From an uncultured Anderseniella sp. (GTDB taxonomy: Bacteria > Pseudomonadota > Alphaproteobacteria > Rhizobiales > Aestuariivirgaceae): a stretch of DNA of 64,000 nt. The stretch spans positions 62,001 through 126,000 of the forward strand of contig CANKYU010000002.1 of the NCBI GenBank assembly GCA_947488295.1. Direction: 5' to 3'. The notes under the pieces are model-generated. The model did not search any database. It saw only the letters and a list, made by a program, of their open reading frames with translations, and was not told the origin of the DNA. How positions within the stretch are numbered: the stretch's first letter is position 1; every line of letters begins with the position of its first letter. This document shows positions 1 to 8,108 of the stretch, piece by piece. The position numbers were made by a program, and so were the translations under genes.

Positions 1-291
1 TTCCTCAACCAGTATCATGCCGCGATGGCGGCATACGTTCTGGAACACACGGACCTTTCCGTCTTCGCCGTGCACCATCAGCAGTGGCTGGCCGAGAAAA
101 CTGACCGGATTGGCATCACCCTTGTTCGGCACGTCCTTGGCAAACCCTGCACAGGCCCAGGTCGAGGCAAACAGCACCCGCTTTTCGGCCTCGTATACAT
201 CCGGATCCGTATAAAACGCATTGGGCAGGCCGTTGGCCACTTCAATCGGGCGCAGCACGTTTGCAATCACTTCCTGGTCGAGAACTGTCAT
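1..291 (-). CDS. Rieske [2Fe-2S] aromatic-ring-hydroxylating dioxygenase alpha subunit, N-terminal part (cut by window edge)
   Basis: The reading frame starts at an ATG at 291 and stays open for 97 codons to the left edge, so only the N-terminus is present. Residues 66-90 have the shape of a Rieske domain, ending in CRHRG (C87, H89), the first Cys-His pair that binds the [2Fe-2S] cluster. The second pair (CxxH) and the mononuclear-iron catalytic domain lie outside the window. Proteins of this family oxidise aromatic rings or demethylate quaternary amines such as carnitine or glycine betaine, using electrons from a separate reductase. The substrate cannot be judged from this fragment. About 170 bp without a gene separate it from the next stop. 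Confidence 0.85.
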   Translation of the reverse strand, partial: MTVLDQEVIANVLRPIEVANGLPNAFYTDPDVYEAEKRVLFASTWACAGFAKDVPNKGDANPVSFLGQPLLMVHGEDGKVRVFQNVCRHRGMILVEE

Positions 292-461
292 GATCAATTG
301 CCTTATCCTGAGTTGATCCCAACACCGAATATGAGCCTGTTTTCAGCCTGCTTCCTCGCTGGTTTGCGCCAGAAACATGTCAGAAAACGTCAAATTCAAT
401 GTGAGTATGACACAGAATATTCCGGCGCCAAATCGGCCGGCGACCGGACTTGTGACACGCG

Positions 462-890
462 CTAGGCCTTTGCTTCACGCACCGGACGCCACAACGGGAT
501 GAAAAACAGCAGCAAGAATGTGACGTTCATCAGCGCGTTGACCGGGGCACCGGCGGCAACTGATCCGGCACTGTCGACGACAAACCAGATACCGATGCTG
601 GTCAGGATCATGCTTCGACCGATATCGGGTGTGCTGGCATAGACCCTGGTGGTGACCTGCCACAAAAGCACGCCCCAACCGATTACGATGCCGTTGAGGA
701 TGGCCCACAGCAGGTTGCTTTCGGGTGTCGGTGCGCCGGGTGAACCGTCAACCGGCCAGAACGCCAGGTCCATAAACAGCCTTGTTGTTCCCGACAGGGC
801 CGGCACAGTGGCCAGCACGCCCAGCAGGCCAAAAGCGATTACACATATGCAGGCGAATTTCAGCCAGCGCAGCGTTGCTTGATGTTGCAT
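462..890 (-). CDS. Small four-helix integral membrane protein, unknown function
   Basis: The 142-residue product shows four hydrophobic stretches (about residues 8-31, 57-80, 90-110 and 118-136) and a basic C-terminal tail. This suggests an inner-membrane protein with both ends in the cytoplasm. The ATG at 890 was chosen because AGGAG lies 8 bp upstream; the frame stays open further upstream without a better ribosome site. It is transcribed divergently from the XRE regulator at 1032, with a 15-bp palindrome between them, so it may be the regulator's target. I do not recognise the family. Confidence 0.65.
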   Translation of the reverse strand: MQHQATLRWLKFACICVIAFGLLGVLATVPALSGTTRLFMDLAFWPVDGSPGAPTPESNLLWAILNGIVIGWGVLLWQVTTRVYASTPDIGRSMILTSIGIWFVVDSAGSVAAGAPVNALMNVTFLLLFFIPLWRPVREAKA

Positions 891-955
891 TGTCTCATCT
901 CCTTGAACGGGTTGCATATGCACTTGTGACTAGGGTCTGTTCTGCCGCTGCTCAA

Positions 956-970
956 TTACCTGCGAGGTAA
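956..970. promoter_or_regulatory. Perfect palindrome (operator candidate) between the divergent membrane protein and XRE regulator genes
   Basis: The sequence TTACCTGCGAGGTAA is a perfect 6-3-6 inverted repeat. It lies 66 bp from the start of the left gene and 62 bp from the start of the XRE regulator. This is where an autoregulating XRE protein that also controls its divergent neighbour would bind. Binding itself is inference. Confidence 0.5.
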
Positions 971-1031
971 GTGTTTTCAGCCACCAGTTGCCTGTAAGAT
1001 GACGCGGAACCACACCCGAAAGGCACCGATC

Positions 1032-1805
1032 ATGCACAACACTTTTGGCGCGGCACTCAGGCAATGGCGCGGACAGCGCCGCATGAGCCAGCTTGATCTC
1101 GGGCTTACCGCCAATGTCTCGGCAAGGCATATCTCGTTTCTGGAAACCGGCCGCGCCCGGCCGAGCCAGTCCATGGCGATGCAGTTGTGCGAGACGCTGG
1201 AAGTGCCGCATTCGGCCCGCAACGCCTTCCTGGGCGCGGCAGGGTTTGCACCGGCCTACCGGCGCCGCGAATTGAGCGATGACGACATGGCCCATGTCCG
1301 CGCCGCCGTGGACTGGACCCTGCAGCGTCACGACCCGTTTCCGGCCTTTGCGCTGGACAAGCACTGGCGCGTCGTCAAGGCCAATGTATCGGCTACACTC
1401 CTGCTCGGCGGTATCGGCCTTGGAGAGGGAGACAGCCTGCTCGATGCGATGATGGACCTGGACCTGATGTCGTCAGCGCTGGAAAACTGGCGCGACGTCC
1501 TGCAGCACATGGCGGTGCGCCTGCGCACCGAAAGCGCCCATCTGGGCGGCGATGCGGTACTGGACCAGGCTGTGGCGCAACTGACCCGCACGCTCGGGCC
1601 CGGCTCACACGGTGTCAACGGCACGCTGCCTGCCGTAATCCCGGCGCGCTATCGTGCAGGCACAGGTGTCTTGTCGTTCTTTTCGACGCTGGCCCAGTTC
1701 GGAACCCCGGAAGACATCGCGGTGGCAGAGCTGAAGATCGAGATGATGTTTCCCGCAGATGACGCAACGCGCGATGCGCTGCTTGCGATGCAGAGTGCTG
1801 AGTAG
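1032..1805 (+). CDS. XRE-family transcriptional regulator with MmyB-like C-terminal domain
   Basis: The protein has 257 residues. Residues 1-65 form a lambda-repressor-type helix-turn-helix (RMSQLDLGL, then VSARHISFLETGRARPS). The remaining ~180 residues resemble the MmyB-like ligand-binding domain usual in this group, including the conserved DPFPAFALDKHWRVVKAN stretch. Such proteins typically repress or activate a divergent gene in response to a small, often acyl-like ligand. The ATG at 1032 has AAAGG upstream; the frame also offers an ATG at 999 with no clear ribosome site. A palindrome at 956-970 is its likely operator and the divergent membrane-protein gene its likely target. Confidence 0.85.
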   Translation: MHNTFGAALRQWRGQRRMSQLDLGLTANVSARHISFLETGRARPSQSMAMQLCETLEVPHSARNAFLGAAGFAPAYRRRELSDDDMAHVRAAVDWTLQRHDPFPAFALDKHWRVVKANVSATLLLGGIGLGEGDSLLDAMMDLDLMSSALENWRDVLQHMAVRLRTESAHLGGDAVLDQAVAQLTRTLGPGSHGVNGTLPAVIPARYRAGTGVLSFFSTLAQFGTPEDIAVAELKIEMMFPADDATRDALLAMQSAE

Positions 1806-1809
1806 GCGG

Positions 1810-2805
1810 TTACACGCCAACGGCGCTGACATGGCCGGTCTCGATACCGTTCCAGTTTTTCACGGTGACGTCAGACATTGCCTCAAGCGTCGCGCGCTCT
1901 GCATCGGTCCAGCACTCCAGCCTCGACATGACGCCTGCCAGCAGGGCTTCCGCCGCCCGGCCGGCACCGTCGTCGCATTTCAGCGCGATGCCGATACCGG
2001 CATGGGCAATGGTGGCACAGAACACTCCTTCCGCACCGGTTTTGACGAACGCCCGCGGCACAGCAGTCATCAGGTCAGTACAGAAGCGCTTGGTGCCGGC
2101 CACCATGAACGGATGCGCACGAACCGCGGCGATGATCTGCCGGCAGGCTTCAGTACGATTGTCGCTTAACCCCTCACCTGACCCGAAGCGCTGGAAACCC
2201 AGTGCGATATTGCGCAGCGGGATAGCCCATGTCGGCACCGAACAGCCATCGATGCCGCACGGTGTGTGAGTGAGATCATAATCGCACATGTCGCCGATCA
2301 GCTTTTCGATGGCCCGCTGAACCGGGTGGTCGCGTTTGACATAACCTTTTGGATCAACACCCAGCTTCGCCGCAAAGGCGAGCATGAAGGAATGCTTGCC
2401 GGAACAGTTATTGTGGACCTGGCCGGCCTGTTCACCGGCAGCTGCCATGGCGCGGGAAACCGCGCCGGGAAACGGCCAGTGGGAACCGCATTCATAAGCC
2501 TGCTCGCTGATACCGGCCTTTGCCAGGCCGGAACGCGCCACGCGGACATGATCCGGTTCGCCATTGTGGGATGCGCACGCCAGGGCGATTTCCTCATCCA
2601 CCATGCCATAGGCATCAACAACACCGGCTTCGACCGCCGGCAGGCACTGCAGCGCCTTGATGGCAGAACGCGGAAACACCGGCCAGTCAATGTCACCAGC
2701 CGAAGCGATCAAGCCACCGCCGGGCCCGACAACCGCGTAGGCTCCGGCATGGCGGCTTTCGACAATGCCGCCACGGGTTACTTCCACCAGTACAGGATCT
2801 GTCAT
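1810..2805 (-). CDS. Asparaginase of the Rhizobium etli type II (ReAV-like) family
   Basis: The 331-residue product should hydrolyse L-asparagine to aspartate and ammonia in the cytoplasm. It matches the rhizobial thermolabile asparaginase class, not the E. coli AnsA/AnsB fold. It keeps the two Ser/Lys and Cys/Lys sites known in that family, FPRSAIK (S47, K50) and NNCSGKHSF (C134, K137), plus HTPCGIDGCSVP with a further conserved Cys. The start ATG at 2805 overlaps the stop of the upstream MFS gene by ATGA, so the two are translationally coupled. This makes uptake and hydrolysis of an amide amino acid or derivative the likely joint role. The substrate of the transporter is not shown by the sequence. 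Confidence 0.85.
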   Translation of the reverse strand: MTDPVLVEVTRGGIVESRHAGAYAVVGPGGGLIASAGDIDWPVFPRSAIKALQCLPAVEAGVVDAYGMVDEEIALACASHNGEPDHVRVARSGLAKAGISEQAYECGSHWPFPGAVSRAMAAAGEQAGQVHNNCSGKHSFMLAFAAKLGVDPKGYVKRDHPVQRAIEKLIGDMCDYDLTHTPCGIDGCSVPTWAIPLRNIALGFQRFGSGEGLSDNRTEACRQIIAAVRAHPFMVAGTKRFCTDLMTAVPRAFVKTGAEGVFCATIAHAGIGIALKCDDGAGRAAEALLAGVMSRLECWTDAERATLEAMSDVTVKNWNGIETGHVSAVGV

Positions 2806-4070
2806 GATGCTTCCCTTCTCAGATGCGCAGACGGCGCACCCAGCAAAAACCAGATTAAGGTCAGCGCCTGCAAGCCTAAGAACAGGCCGAATGACACCTG
2901 ATAGGCAACAGGCACATAGCCGCCCGCCTCGGTGACCGGCCACAGATTGATGATGGCACCAATGACATATTGCGAGATAAAGGCAACGCCGAAGACCAGC
3001 GTGTTGAGACAGCCGTTCGAGCGCCCGGCAAGGTGGGTGCCGAAGTACTGGGCCAACCATGGATAAGCCAGAATGCCGGCCTGGCCAAACATGCCGAAGG
3101 CAAACCACACCAGGGGCGTCATAGCGACCGGTTCGAGCAGAATGACCAGCTGTATCGCCATGAATGCCAGCACGAAACCGACCATGGTGGTGAGCAGGCC
3201 GACCCCTTTGCGGCCGAGCCAGTCGGCGACATATCCGGTCACCAGGGTACCGACAAGGAACCCTATTGCCGACAATCCCAGCACCTGGGCCACGGCGTCA
3301 CGATCCATGCCGGCGACATCCCGGATCCACGGTCCGGCCCACAGGGTCTGGACGCCAACATGGGACCCCGCCGTAAGCGCTACAAACGGCGCCACGCGCC
3401 AGAAAACCGGGTCGCGGTAGATAATGCCGATGGCTTCAAACACACTGCCTGTATCGGCCATCGGCGCATTTTCTTTAGGGCGTTCCGGCACCACCAGATA
3501 CAGAACAACCGCCACAGCAAGTGTGACAGCCATCAGGCCGACGAACATGCCGCGCCAGCCAAACTGTACCGTCGCCCACTCGGCAGGCACGGTGGCCGAC
3601 AGAATGCCCAGCCCCCCCACCGCCATGATGCAGGCATTGGCCAGCGCCCGGCGCTGTTCAGGCACCCAGATGGTCACCGCCTTGAAGCCGGCCATGAGCC
3701 CGCCGGCAGAGCCGATGCCGATAAGCATGCGACCGAAACTTAACCCCCACTTGCCGGCGGCATAGGCAAACAGCACCGCTCCAAGCGCGCCGACACACAA
3801 CAGAACAGCCTGGACTTTCCGCGGTCCGAACCGGTCCAGCAACAGCCCGAGCGGTATCTGGAAACCGGCAAACCCGATCAGGTAGGCGGCGGTCAACAAG
3901 CCGAGTTCGCCGGCGTCAAGTCCGATATCCGAGACCAGGTTGGGTGCGATGACGGCGTTTACCGCGCGATACAGGTAGGACAGAAAATAGCACAGCGAAA
4001 ACGGCAGCAGGATGGTGAGAACCAGCCGTGCCAGTGAGACCCGGGATGTTTGTGTAGCGGCCGTGCTCAT
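2802..4070 (-). CDS. Major facilitator superfamily transporter (12 TM)
   Basis: The 422-residue polytopic protein has about twelve hydrophobic segments. The N-terminal half carries the MFS signature between helices 2 and 3 (LDRFGPRK), and a similar loop, DWLGRKGV, appears in the second half. It belongs in the inner membrane as a proton- or ion-coupled carrier. The ATG at 4070 begins a polar leader followed directly by helix 1; the frame is open further upstream, but those codons read through a palindromic control region. It is the first gene of a two-gene unit with the asparaginase, so its cargo may be asparagine or a related amide. That last point is inference. Confidence 0.85.
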   Translation of the reverse strand: MSTAATQTSRVSLARLVLTILLPFSLCYFLSYLYRAVNAVIAPNLVSDIGLDAGELGLLTAAYLIGFAGFQIPLGLLLDRFGPRKVQAVLLCVGALGAVLFAYAAGKWGLSFGRMLIGIGSAGGLMAGFKAVTIWVPEQRRALANACIMAVGGLGILSATVPAEWATVQFGWRGMFVGLMAVTLAVAVVLYLVVPERPKENAPMADTGSVFEAIGIIYRDPVFWRVAPFVALTAGSHVGVQTLWAGPWIRDVAGMDRDAVAQVLGLSAIGFLVGTLVTGYVADWLGRKGVGLLTTMVGFVLAFMAIQLVILLEPVAMTPLVWFAFGMFGQAGILAYPWLAQYFGTHLAGRSNGCLNTLVFGVAFISQYVIGAIINLWPVTEAGGYVPVAYQVSFGLFLGLQALTLIWFLLGAPSAHLRREAS

Positions 4071-4156
4071 GTTTTTGGCGTACCCGTGTGCATTGTTCCA
4101 CCGCGAATGAAGCTGGCTGGCGCGGCAGGAATGATGCAACCGCTGACCCATTACTA

Positions 4157-4170
4157 TATTGATATCAATA
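4157..4170. promoter_or_regulatory. 14-bp perfect palindrome upstream of the MFS/asparaginase pair
   Basis: TATTGATATCAATA reads identically on both strands and sits 87 bp upstream of the MFS start codon, in the short AT-rich spacer after the glycosyltransferase gene. AT-rich perfect palindromes of this size in a promoter region are typical operator sites. No regulator gene lies adjacent, so the binding protein is unknown. Confidence 0.45.
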
Positions 4171-4189
4171 GACTTTCCAGCCGTTATCG

Positions 4190-5245
4190 TCAGGTGCGCG
4201 CCTTGATCCAGCGTGTCGTGCGATCCACAACCTGTCGCATACGGAAATCCCAAAAATCCTCTTGCGGCCTGATGGTACGAATTTCCGATTCACCGGTGCC
4301 GATGGCATCACATGCCGACGCAATTGTTTCAAAGGCATTGTACTTGTTCAAAATCAGCTCTCTCGCCTCCAGCATTGCGGCGCGCCGTCTGTCCGACAGC
4401 GGTTCGGCGATCAGTGCCTGAATTTCAGCGATCGTCTTTTCAGGCTGCTGGATGTCAATCTGGAGATAACTGTCTTTCGGAAAGTAGGAGCCTATGTTCG
4501 ATGCGCCCCAGTATATGGGATAGGCATAACCGAGGTAACTGTCCGCGATTTTCTCCGTCCAGTAGTCCGGCAAAGAGGAATTCTCAAGAACAAGATGGAA
4601 GCGAAACGGCAAAATGGCGTCCAGCTTGTCGGAGACCGGGGTGTGCCCGCGGCCATAGAAGTGAAGTTGGGGAACAGCCTGCTTGATTTTCCGAAGGAAT
4701 TCCTGGCGTTTTATGTGTCCACGCACTTTTATCATGTTGGACGTTACCGCCGATATGCAGTCTGGCTTTTCCGGAAAATCAAGCTTCAGGAACTGGTCAT
4801 AGGTCCAGACATCACTGCTGGCGGACGTGGAGCGGACCCGGCCATCAGATTTTTCACCAACGATCCAGGGATGTCCCTGCTGGAAGAATACCGGGTTCGA
4901 ATGCCTGATGTTTCTATGGCTTGTGTAAACGGCATCGAACTGGGCCAGAAATCCTGGATGATAATTCTTGATCTCCGGCGGTTCGAGCGTGAACAGAATG
5001 GCCTTGCCGCTGGTCAGCCGGACAGTTTCATTCTGCGCCACCCCTTCCAGAGCAACCCAGTAATCAGCTTCCTCAACTGGTTCATTGACCTTTGAGAACT
5101 GGTAGTTTCTCCAGTCACCCGAGCGTCGTGGCGTCTGGCGCAACAGGTTCGGCCTGGGTGCCCGCGAAGACAGTTTAATAAATTTCGACACCTTTTCACC
5201 GGCCTCTTTCGTTGGTGAAGGGTTCAAGACCGGAGTTGAAGTCAT
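4190..5245 (-). CDS. Glycosyltransferase family 10 (fucosyltransferase)-like protein
   Basis: The 351-residue protein carries the GT10 acceptor/donor signature in its C-terminal half: FRFHLVLENSSLPDYWTEK followed by YAYPIYWGASNI. In alpha-1,3-fucosyltransferases the equivalent residues bind GDP-fucose. The N-terminal half is divergent, so the sugar donor is uncertain, but a cytoplasmic or membrane-associated enzyme decorating a surface glycan is likely. The start is unsure: ATG at 5245 is used, and a TTG at 5284 is also in frame. Base composition is lower in GC than in the flanking housekeeping genes. A sulfotransferase-like gene is divergently placed about 390 bp away. Confidence 0.75.
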   Translation of the reverse strand: MTSTPVLNPSPTKEAGEKVSKFIKLSSRAPRPNLLRQTPRRSGDWRNYQFSKVNEPVEEADYWVALEGVAQNETVRLTSGKAILFTLEPPEIKNYHPGFLAQFDAVYTSHRNIRHSNPVFFQQGHPWIVGEKSDGRVRSTSASSDVWTYDQFLKLDFPEKPDCISAVTSNMIKVRGHIKRQEFLRKIKQAVPQLHFYGRGHTPVSDKLDAILPFRFHLVLENSSLPDYWTEKIADSYLGYAYPIYWGASNIGSYFPKDSYLQIDIQQPEKTIAEIQALIAEPLSDRRRAAMLEARELILNKYNAFETIASACDAIGTGESEIRTIRPQEDFWDFRMRQVVDRTTRWIKART

Positions 5246-5633
5246 CGGCCGGTTCAGTTGCGTAACCGGAGCCAAATCAATCAACCACCGCTATGTTACG
5301 GGCTGAGCTGTTGGCGGCAATTAGCTGCATCTTGCATTTCCCCCGTTATGCCGTTGCAAACGCCTTATCAATGTCACCGCTTGTTGTCGAGGGCTGTCAC
5401 CTCGTATTCTTTTCCTGTTGAAAGCTGTGCCAGTCAATCCACGCCGTCAGAATTTGCCCATGAGCGGCTCTGCCGCGCGAAACAGTGCAATTCATTACCA
5501 GGAGATATCCGACCGTACAGCTATCAGGGCAGAACGGCTGGCGCAAAACAATCCACCGTTTTGTTGGCGCGCGGCGCATAAAGAGCCGGGACTTTTTGAA
5601 ACTGTGCAGATATGTTGCGATCATGAGCTTCTG
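5246..5633. other. Intergenic region between GT10-like and sulfotransferase-like genes
   Basis: This 388-bp divergent spacer must hold the promoters of both flanking genes. I see no convincing coding frame, RNA gene or strong repeat in it. The sulfotransferase frame extends upstream to 5418, but without a ribosome site and with non-family sequence. Confidence 0.4.
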
Positions 5634-6329
5634 ATGAAGAAGCCTTCCGAGACCGGATCGATGACCTCACTGACCAGCATTTTGTTGAAACTCGAAGCAC
5701 CGATCATCGTTTCCAGCATGGGCCGCAGCGGTTCCACATTGTGTACGAACGCAATTGCTGATGCTGTGGCAAAGCGCAGTTTCGGGGTCAAGGGAAGATG
5801 GGCACGAAAAATCACCCGGGCTGAAGCATGGGACCTGACCGAAGATCGCCTGGCAGCGAACAAAGTGTACAAGACCCATGCCCTGGCATCCGAACTGCCG
5901 AGCAGTTTCAGCGGGCGTGTTGTGTTTGTGTTCGGTCTGGCCTCGGACGCCGCGCTGTCGGTCGTGTCATGCAAGCACCGCTATGGCGACGCCTGGATCC
6001 GCGAACACTTCCGGCATCTGAGGGCCATCGGCAGTTTCGAAGAACTGGGCGAACGCGACGTGCTGCGGTTTGAGGAGCAAGTCGACGGCTGGTCCACGCT
6101 GACGGGCCACGACATTCTTGCATTGCGCTTTGACAGCCTGTGGGACAATGCCGGAACCTTATCCGAGTTTCTGGGTTTTGACATAGTGCTTCCCGAGAAA
6201 CGGGCAAGAACCGTGGACAAGGCCATCGACCAGGCCACCATTGCAGAATTCAGGGCAACCTATGATGCTCTGGACAGGAAAATCATGGCAATGCCGGGCT
6301 GCATCCTCAGACGCAAACACAACCATTAA
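5634..6329 (+). CDS. Sulfotransferase-like protein (P-loop type)
   Basis: The 231-residue product has VSSMGRSGSTL near residues 24-35, the 5'-phosphosulfate-binding loop of sulfotransferases, which transfer sulfate from PAPS to glycans or other alcohols. A second conserved region, VVFVFGLASDAALSVVSC, sits where the 3'-phosphate-binding segment of these enzymes lies. It is short for the family (250-300 residues). ATG at 5634 follows a weak ribosome site, and a second ATG at 5661 is nine codons in. Together with the GT10-like gene it suggests modification of a surface polysaccharide. The acceptor is unknown. Confidence 0.7.
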   Translation: MKKPSETGSMTSLTSILLKLEAPIIVSSMGRSGSTLCTNAIADAVAKRSFGVKGRWARKITRAEAWDLTEDRLAANKVYKTHALASELPSSFSGRVVFVFGLASDAALSVVSCKHRYGDAWIREHFRHLRAIGSFEELGERDVLRFEEQVDGWSTLTGHDILALRFDSLWDNAGTLSEFLGFDIVLPEKRARTVDKAIDQATIAEFRATYDALDRKIMAMPGCILRRKHNH

Positions 6330-6345
6330 GATCCGGAACCGGATC
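6330..6345. terminator. Short perfect inverted repeat after the sulfotransferase gene
   Basis: GATCCGG-AA-CCGGATC follows the stop codon directly. The 7-bp GC-rich stem could stall polymerase or protect the mRNA end, but the loop is only 2 nt and no T-run follows, so a terminator role is weakly supported. Confidence 0.25.
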
Positions 6346-6429
6346 ATTAGAGCGATGGTTCCCAAGGCCGGTCCTGGCGGTTTACGGACCCGTCTCGTGT
6401 CGGTTCCAGTTTTCGGAATTGATGCAAAT

Positions 6430-6504
6430 TGGCTGGGGCGGCAGGATTCGAACCTGCGCATGGCGGCATCAAAAGCCGCTGCCTTACCACTTGGCGACGC
6501 CCCA
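6430..6504 (-). tRNA. tRNA-Gln (anticodon TTG)
   Basis: Read on the minus strand, this 75-nt gene starts TGGGGCG and closes with CGCCCCA, discriminator G and an encoded CCA. The anticodon arm is GCGGC-TTTTGAT-GCCGC, giving anticodon TTG (glutamine). The T-arm has the usual GGTTCGAATCC loop. All four arms fold without mismatch in the acceptor stem. Confidence 0.95.
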
Positions 6505-6655
6505 GCAAAATCCGCTAAGCAGGCGACATCACCTGAGCAGGATGGCGGCAACATACTGATTTCACCGCGCCCCTGCAACGGTGGATTTTGCACCCTTTTG
6601 TCATGGCTTGAAGCGGGCATTTTCCGACGGTATAACTGCCTCGTCGTTCAAATGT

Positions 6656-6732
6656 CGGAGTGTGGCGCAGCCTGGTAGCGCACCTGCTTCGGGAGCAGGG
6701 GGTCGTGAGTTCGAATCTCGCCACTCCGACCA
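6656..6732 (+). tRNA. tRNA-Pro (anticodon CGG)
   Basis: This 77-nt gene has acceptor strands CGGAGTG and CACTCCG, discriminator A and an encoded CCA. The anticodon arm CCTGC-TTCGGGA-GCAGG gives anticodon CGG, which reads the proline codon CCG. The T-arm holds GTTCGAAT. The accessory region from about 6.8 to 11.8 kb begins right after it, which fits the common use of tRNA 3' ends as integration sites. Confidence 0.95.
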
Positions 6733-6781
6733 ATTTGAAACAATAGGTTAGCGGATTTTTGGGTCGCCAGATGTTCGCCCT

Positions 6782-6799
6782 GGGTACCATATGGGTACC
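6782..6799. repeat. Paired GGGTACC motif 50 bp downstream of tRNA-Pro
   Basis: GGGTACC occurs twice with ATAT between, each copy containing the palindrome GGTACC, so the 18-bp block is close to an inverted repeat. Its place beside a tRNA 3' end and at the start of an atypical region makes it a possible relic of an attachment or recombinase-binding site. No second copy was found at the far end of the region. Confidence 0.3.
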
Positions 6800-6978
6800 A
6801 AAGCCGCTTTTCTGGAATTGTCTTTCAGCGCCGGGAGCATGTGCACTGTTCATGTTGAACGGCCTTGAGTTGTCACGGATGGACTAACTTCAATCCGTGA
6901 TTTTCGCGTGTGTTGCGGCGATCAGTTGAATCCACAGGACAAAGCGGTCACTTGCTTCATAGCGTTGTCGGAATGCTC

Positions 6979-7356
6979 TTATGCTAAAGGTTGCCCGAAG
7001 GTTATCTTGTTCCCGTCCGGGTCCCGAAATCCGATTTCGCGCATCCCCCAGGTCTGATCCACCGGGCAGGTTCCGCCGCTCGGCACGGTCAATTCGATAC
7101 CATTGGCAATAAACCTCTCGCACAGCACATCCACATTCTCGACCCTGACGTAGATTTCAGCCCCGAAAACGCCGCTCTCTCGGGCATGGCTACTCAAGTG
7201 GAGGATATCCCCGCTTCGCGACAAGGCCGCATAGCGGGAGCCGAATTGCGCAGGATCAGGATCCGGGGCGACAGCCAGCTCGAAATCAAGTACTTGAGTG
7301 TAGAACTCGACCGACCCCAAAATATCCCGGCAGTTTAGACATGGTTCGATAGCCAT
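6979..7356 (-). CDS. VOC-superfamily (glyoxalase/bleomycin-resistance-like) protein
   Basis: The 125-residue protein shows the vicinal-oxygen-chelate pattern: an opening LNCRDILGSVEFYTQVLDF, a central AEIYVRVENVDVL, and a closing REIGFRDPDGNKITFGQP. The final metal-ligand glutamate position is replaced by F-G. The family includes glyoxalases, ring-cleaving dioxygenases and drug-binding proteins. Length and lack of extra domains suggest a small cytoplasmic dimer that binds a hydrophobic compound. The start ATG at 7356 has a purine-rich stretch upstream. No neighbour points to a substrate. Confidence 0.75.
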   Translation of the reverse strand: MAIEPCLNCRDILGSVEFYTQVLDFELAVAPDPDPAQFGSRYAALSRSGDILHLSSHARESGVFGAEIYVRVENVDVLCERFIANGIELTVPSGGTCPVDQTWGMREIGFRDPDGNKITFGQPLA

Positions 7357-7709
7357 ATTTCACCTCCGCATAGTCTGCCTTTTCGACCAGATCATAGGTA
7401 AATTGCGGTGAAAGCCCACGTATTTTCGTGCGGCACCTTCACTTGGCTCAGTTGCGTTACGTTCACTAAACTCAGGCAACAGACTAGAGGTGGCTGCTGA
7501 GTTGTATAGCTCTCAATAGGATTGTCACTGAGTTTGCCTGTTGTCTTCAATCTGGATAGACAGCGAGAACGTCAACGCAAGGCTTGTGAGCAAGGACGTT
7601 GCGGTATGGCCGGAGTATCAGACATCGGAAACGGCTGCGTCCCGGCCCTTGTTACCCAGCACTGCTTAGTTTGTACAGAACGCCGTGGTACTCAGCGTCA
7701 ACGGTAGTC
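7357..7709. other. Gene-poor spacer at the left side of the accessory region
   Basis: About 350 bp with no convincing coding frame. Near-inverted copies of an AAACTCAGGCAACAG-like string occur around 7470 and 7530 (the second reads GAGTTTGCCTGTTG), and may be decayed sequence from an inserted element. No RNA gene was recognised. Confidence 0.3.
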
Positions 7710-7805
7710 ATGTCAGCAAAGACTCAGGAACTTGCAAATCAGATTGTTGAGCTTGCCAAATTGGCTGACATTCACTGCAACCCCGCCATCCCACAAGAGG
7801 AATAG
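7710..7805 (+). CDS. Possible 31-residue leader ORF
   Basis: An ATG at 7710 opens a 31-codon frame (helical, acidic, ending in IPQEE). It stops one base before the start codon of the membrane protein at 7807, and the ribosome site of that gene (AGAGGA) lies inside it. Such an arrangement fits translational coupling. Its small size and lack of a recognised family keep this tentative. Confidence 0.3.
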   Translation: MSAKTQELANQIVELAKLADIHCNPAIPQEE

Positions 7806-7806
7806 A

Positions 7807-8106
7807 ATGAAGGAACCAATTCTGATTGCACTTCTGGACTTGTGGGCCGTGCTTCCCAAACCGTCGGCATGGACATGGCGTGGCATAGGAGCGTTGCTGG
7901 CGGCCATGATTGTTTTGCCGGTAATGGCCGCTATTCCATTTGCGCCCACTATTGCAGCGCACTTCTTGGGGTATGACGCCTACAAGGTGATTGGCTGGAA
8001 CTTCCTGGCGATTGTCGGCTTCGTCCTTCTGGCCTGCTGGTACGAGAGTATCCGGCGTCGGAAGGATGACGCCAATCACAATACCACGCCACCAGATCAG
8101 ATGTAG
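7807..8106 (+). CDS. Small two-helix membrane protein, unknown
   Basis: The 99-residue product has two strong hydrophobic segments (about residues 27-50 and 62-80) between short polar ends; the C-terminus is rich in basic and polar residues. ATG at 7807 has AGAGGAA 6-8 bp upstream. It is flanked within 3 bp by tiny ORFs on both sides, so it probably belongs to a small operon running 7710-8383. I do not recognise the family. Its location beside tRNA-Pro and next to small ORFs of mobile-element type suggests accessory DNA. Confidence 0.5.
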   Translation: MKEPILIALLDLWAVLPKPSAWTWRGIGALLAAMIVLPVMAAIPFAPTIAAHFLGYDAYKVIGWNFLAIVGFVLLACWYESIRRRKDDANHNTTPPDQM

Positions 8107-8108
8107 AA

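Noticed and set aside
6515..6853. Minus-strand frame across tRNA-Pro (contains ARFELTTPCSRSRCATRLRH)
   Set aside because: This is the familiar false translation of a tRNA gene on the opposite strand, not a protein gene.
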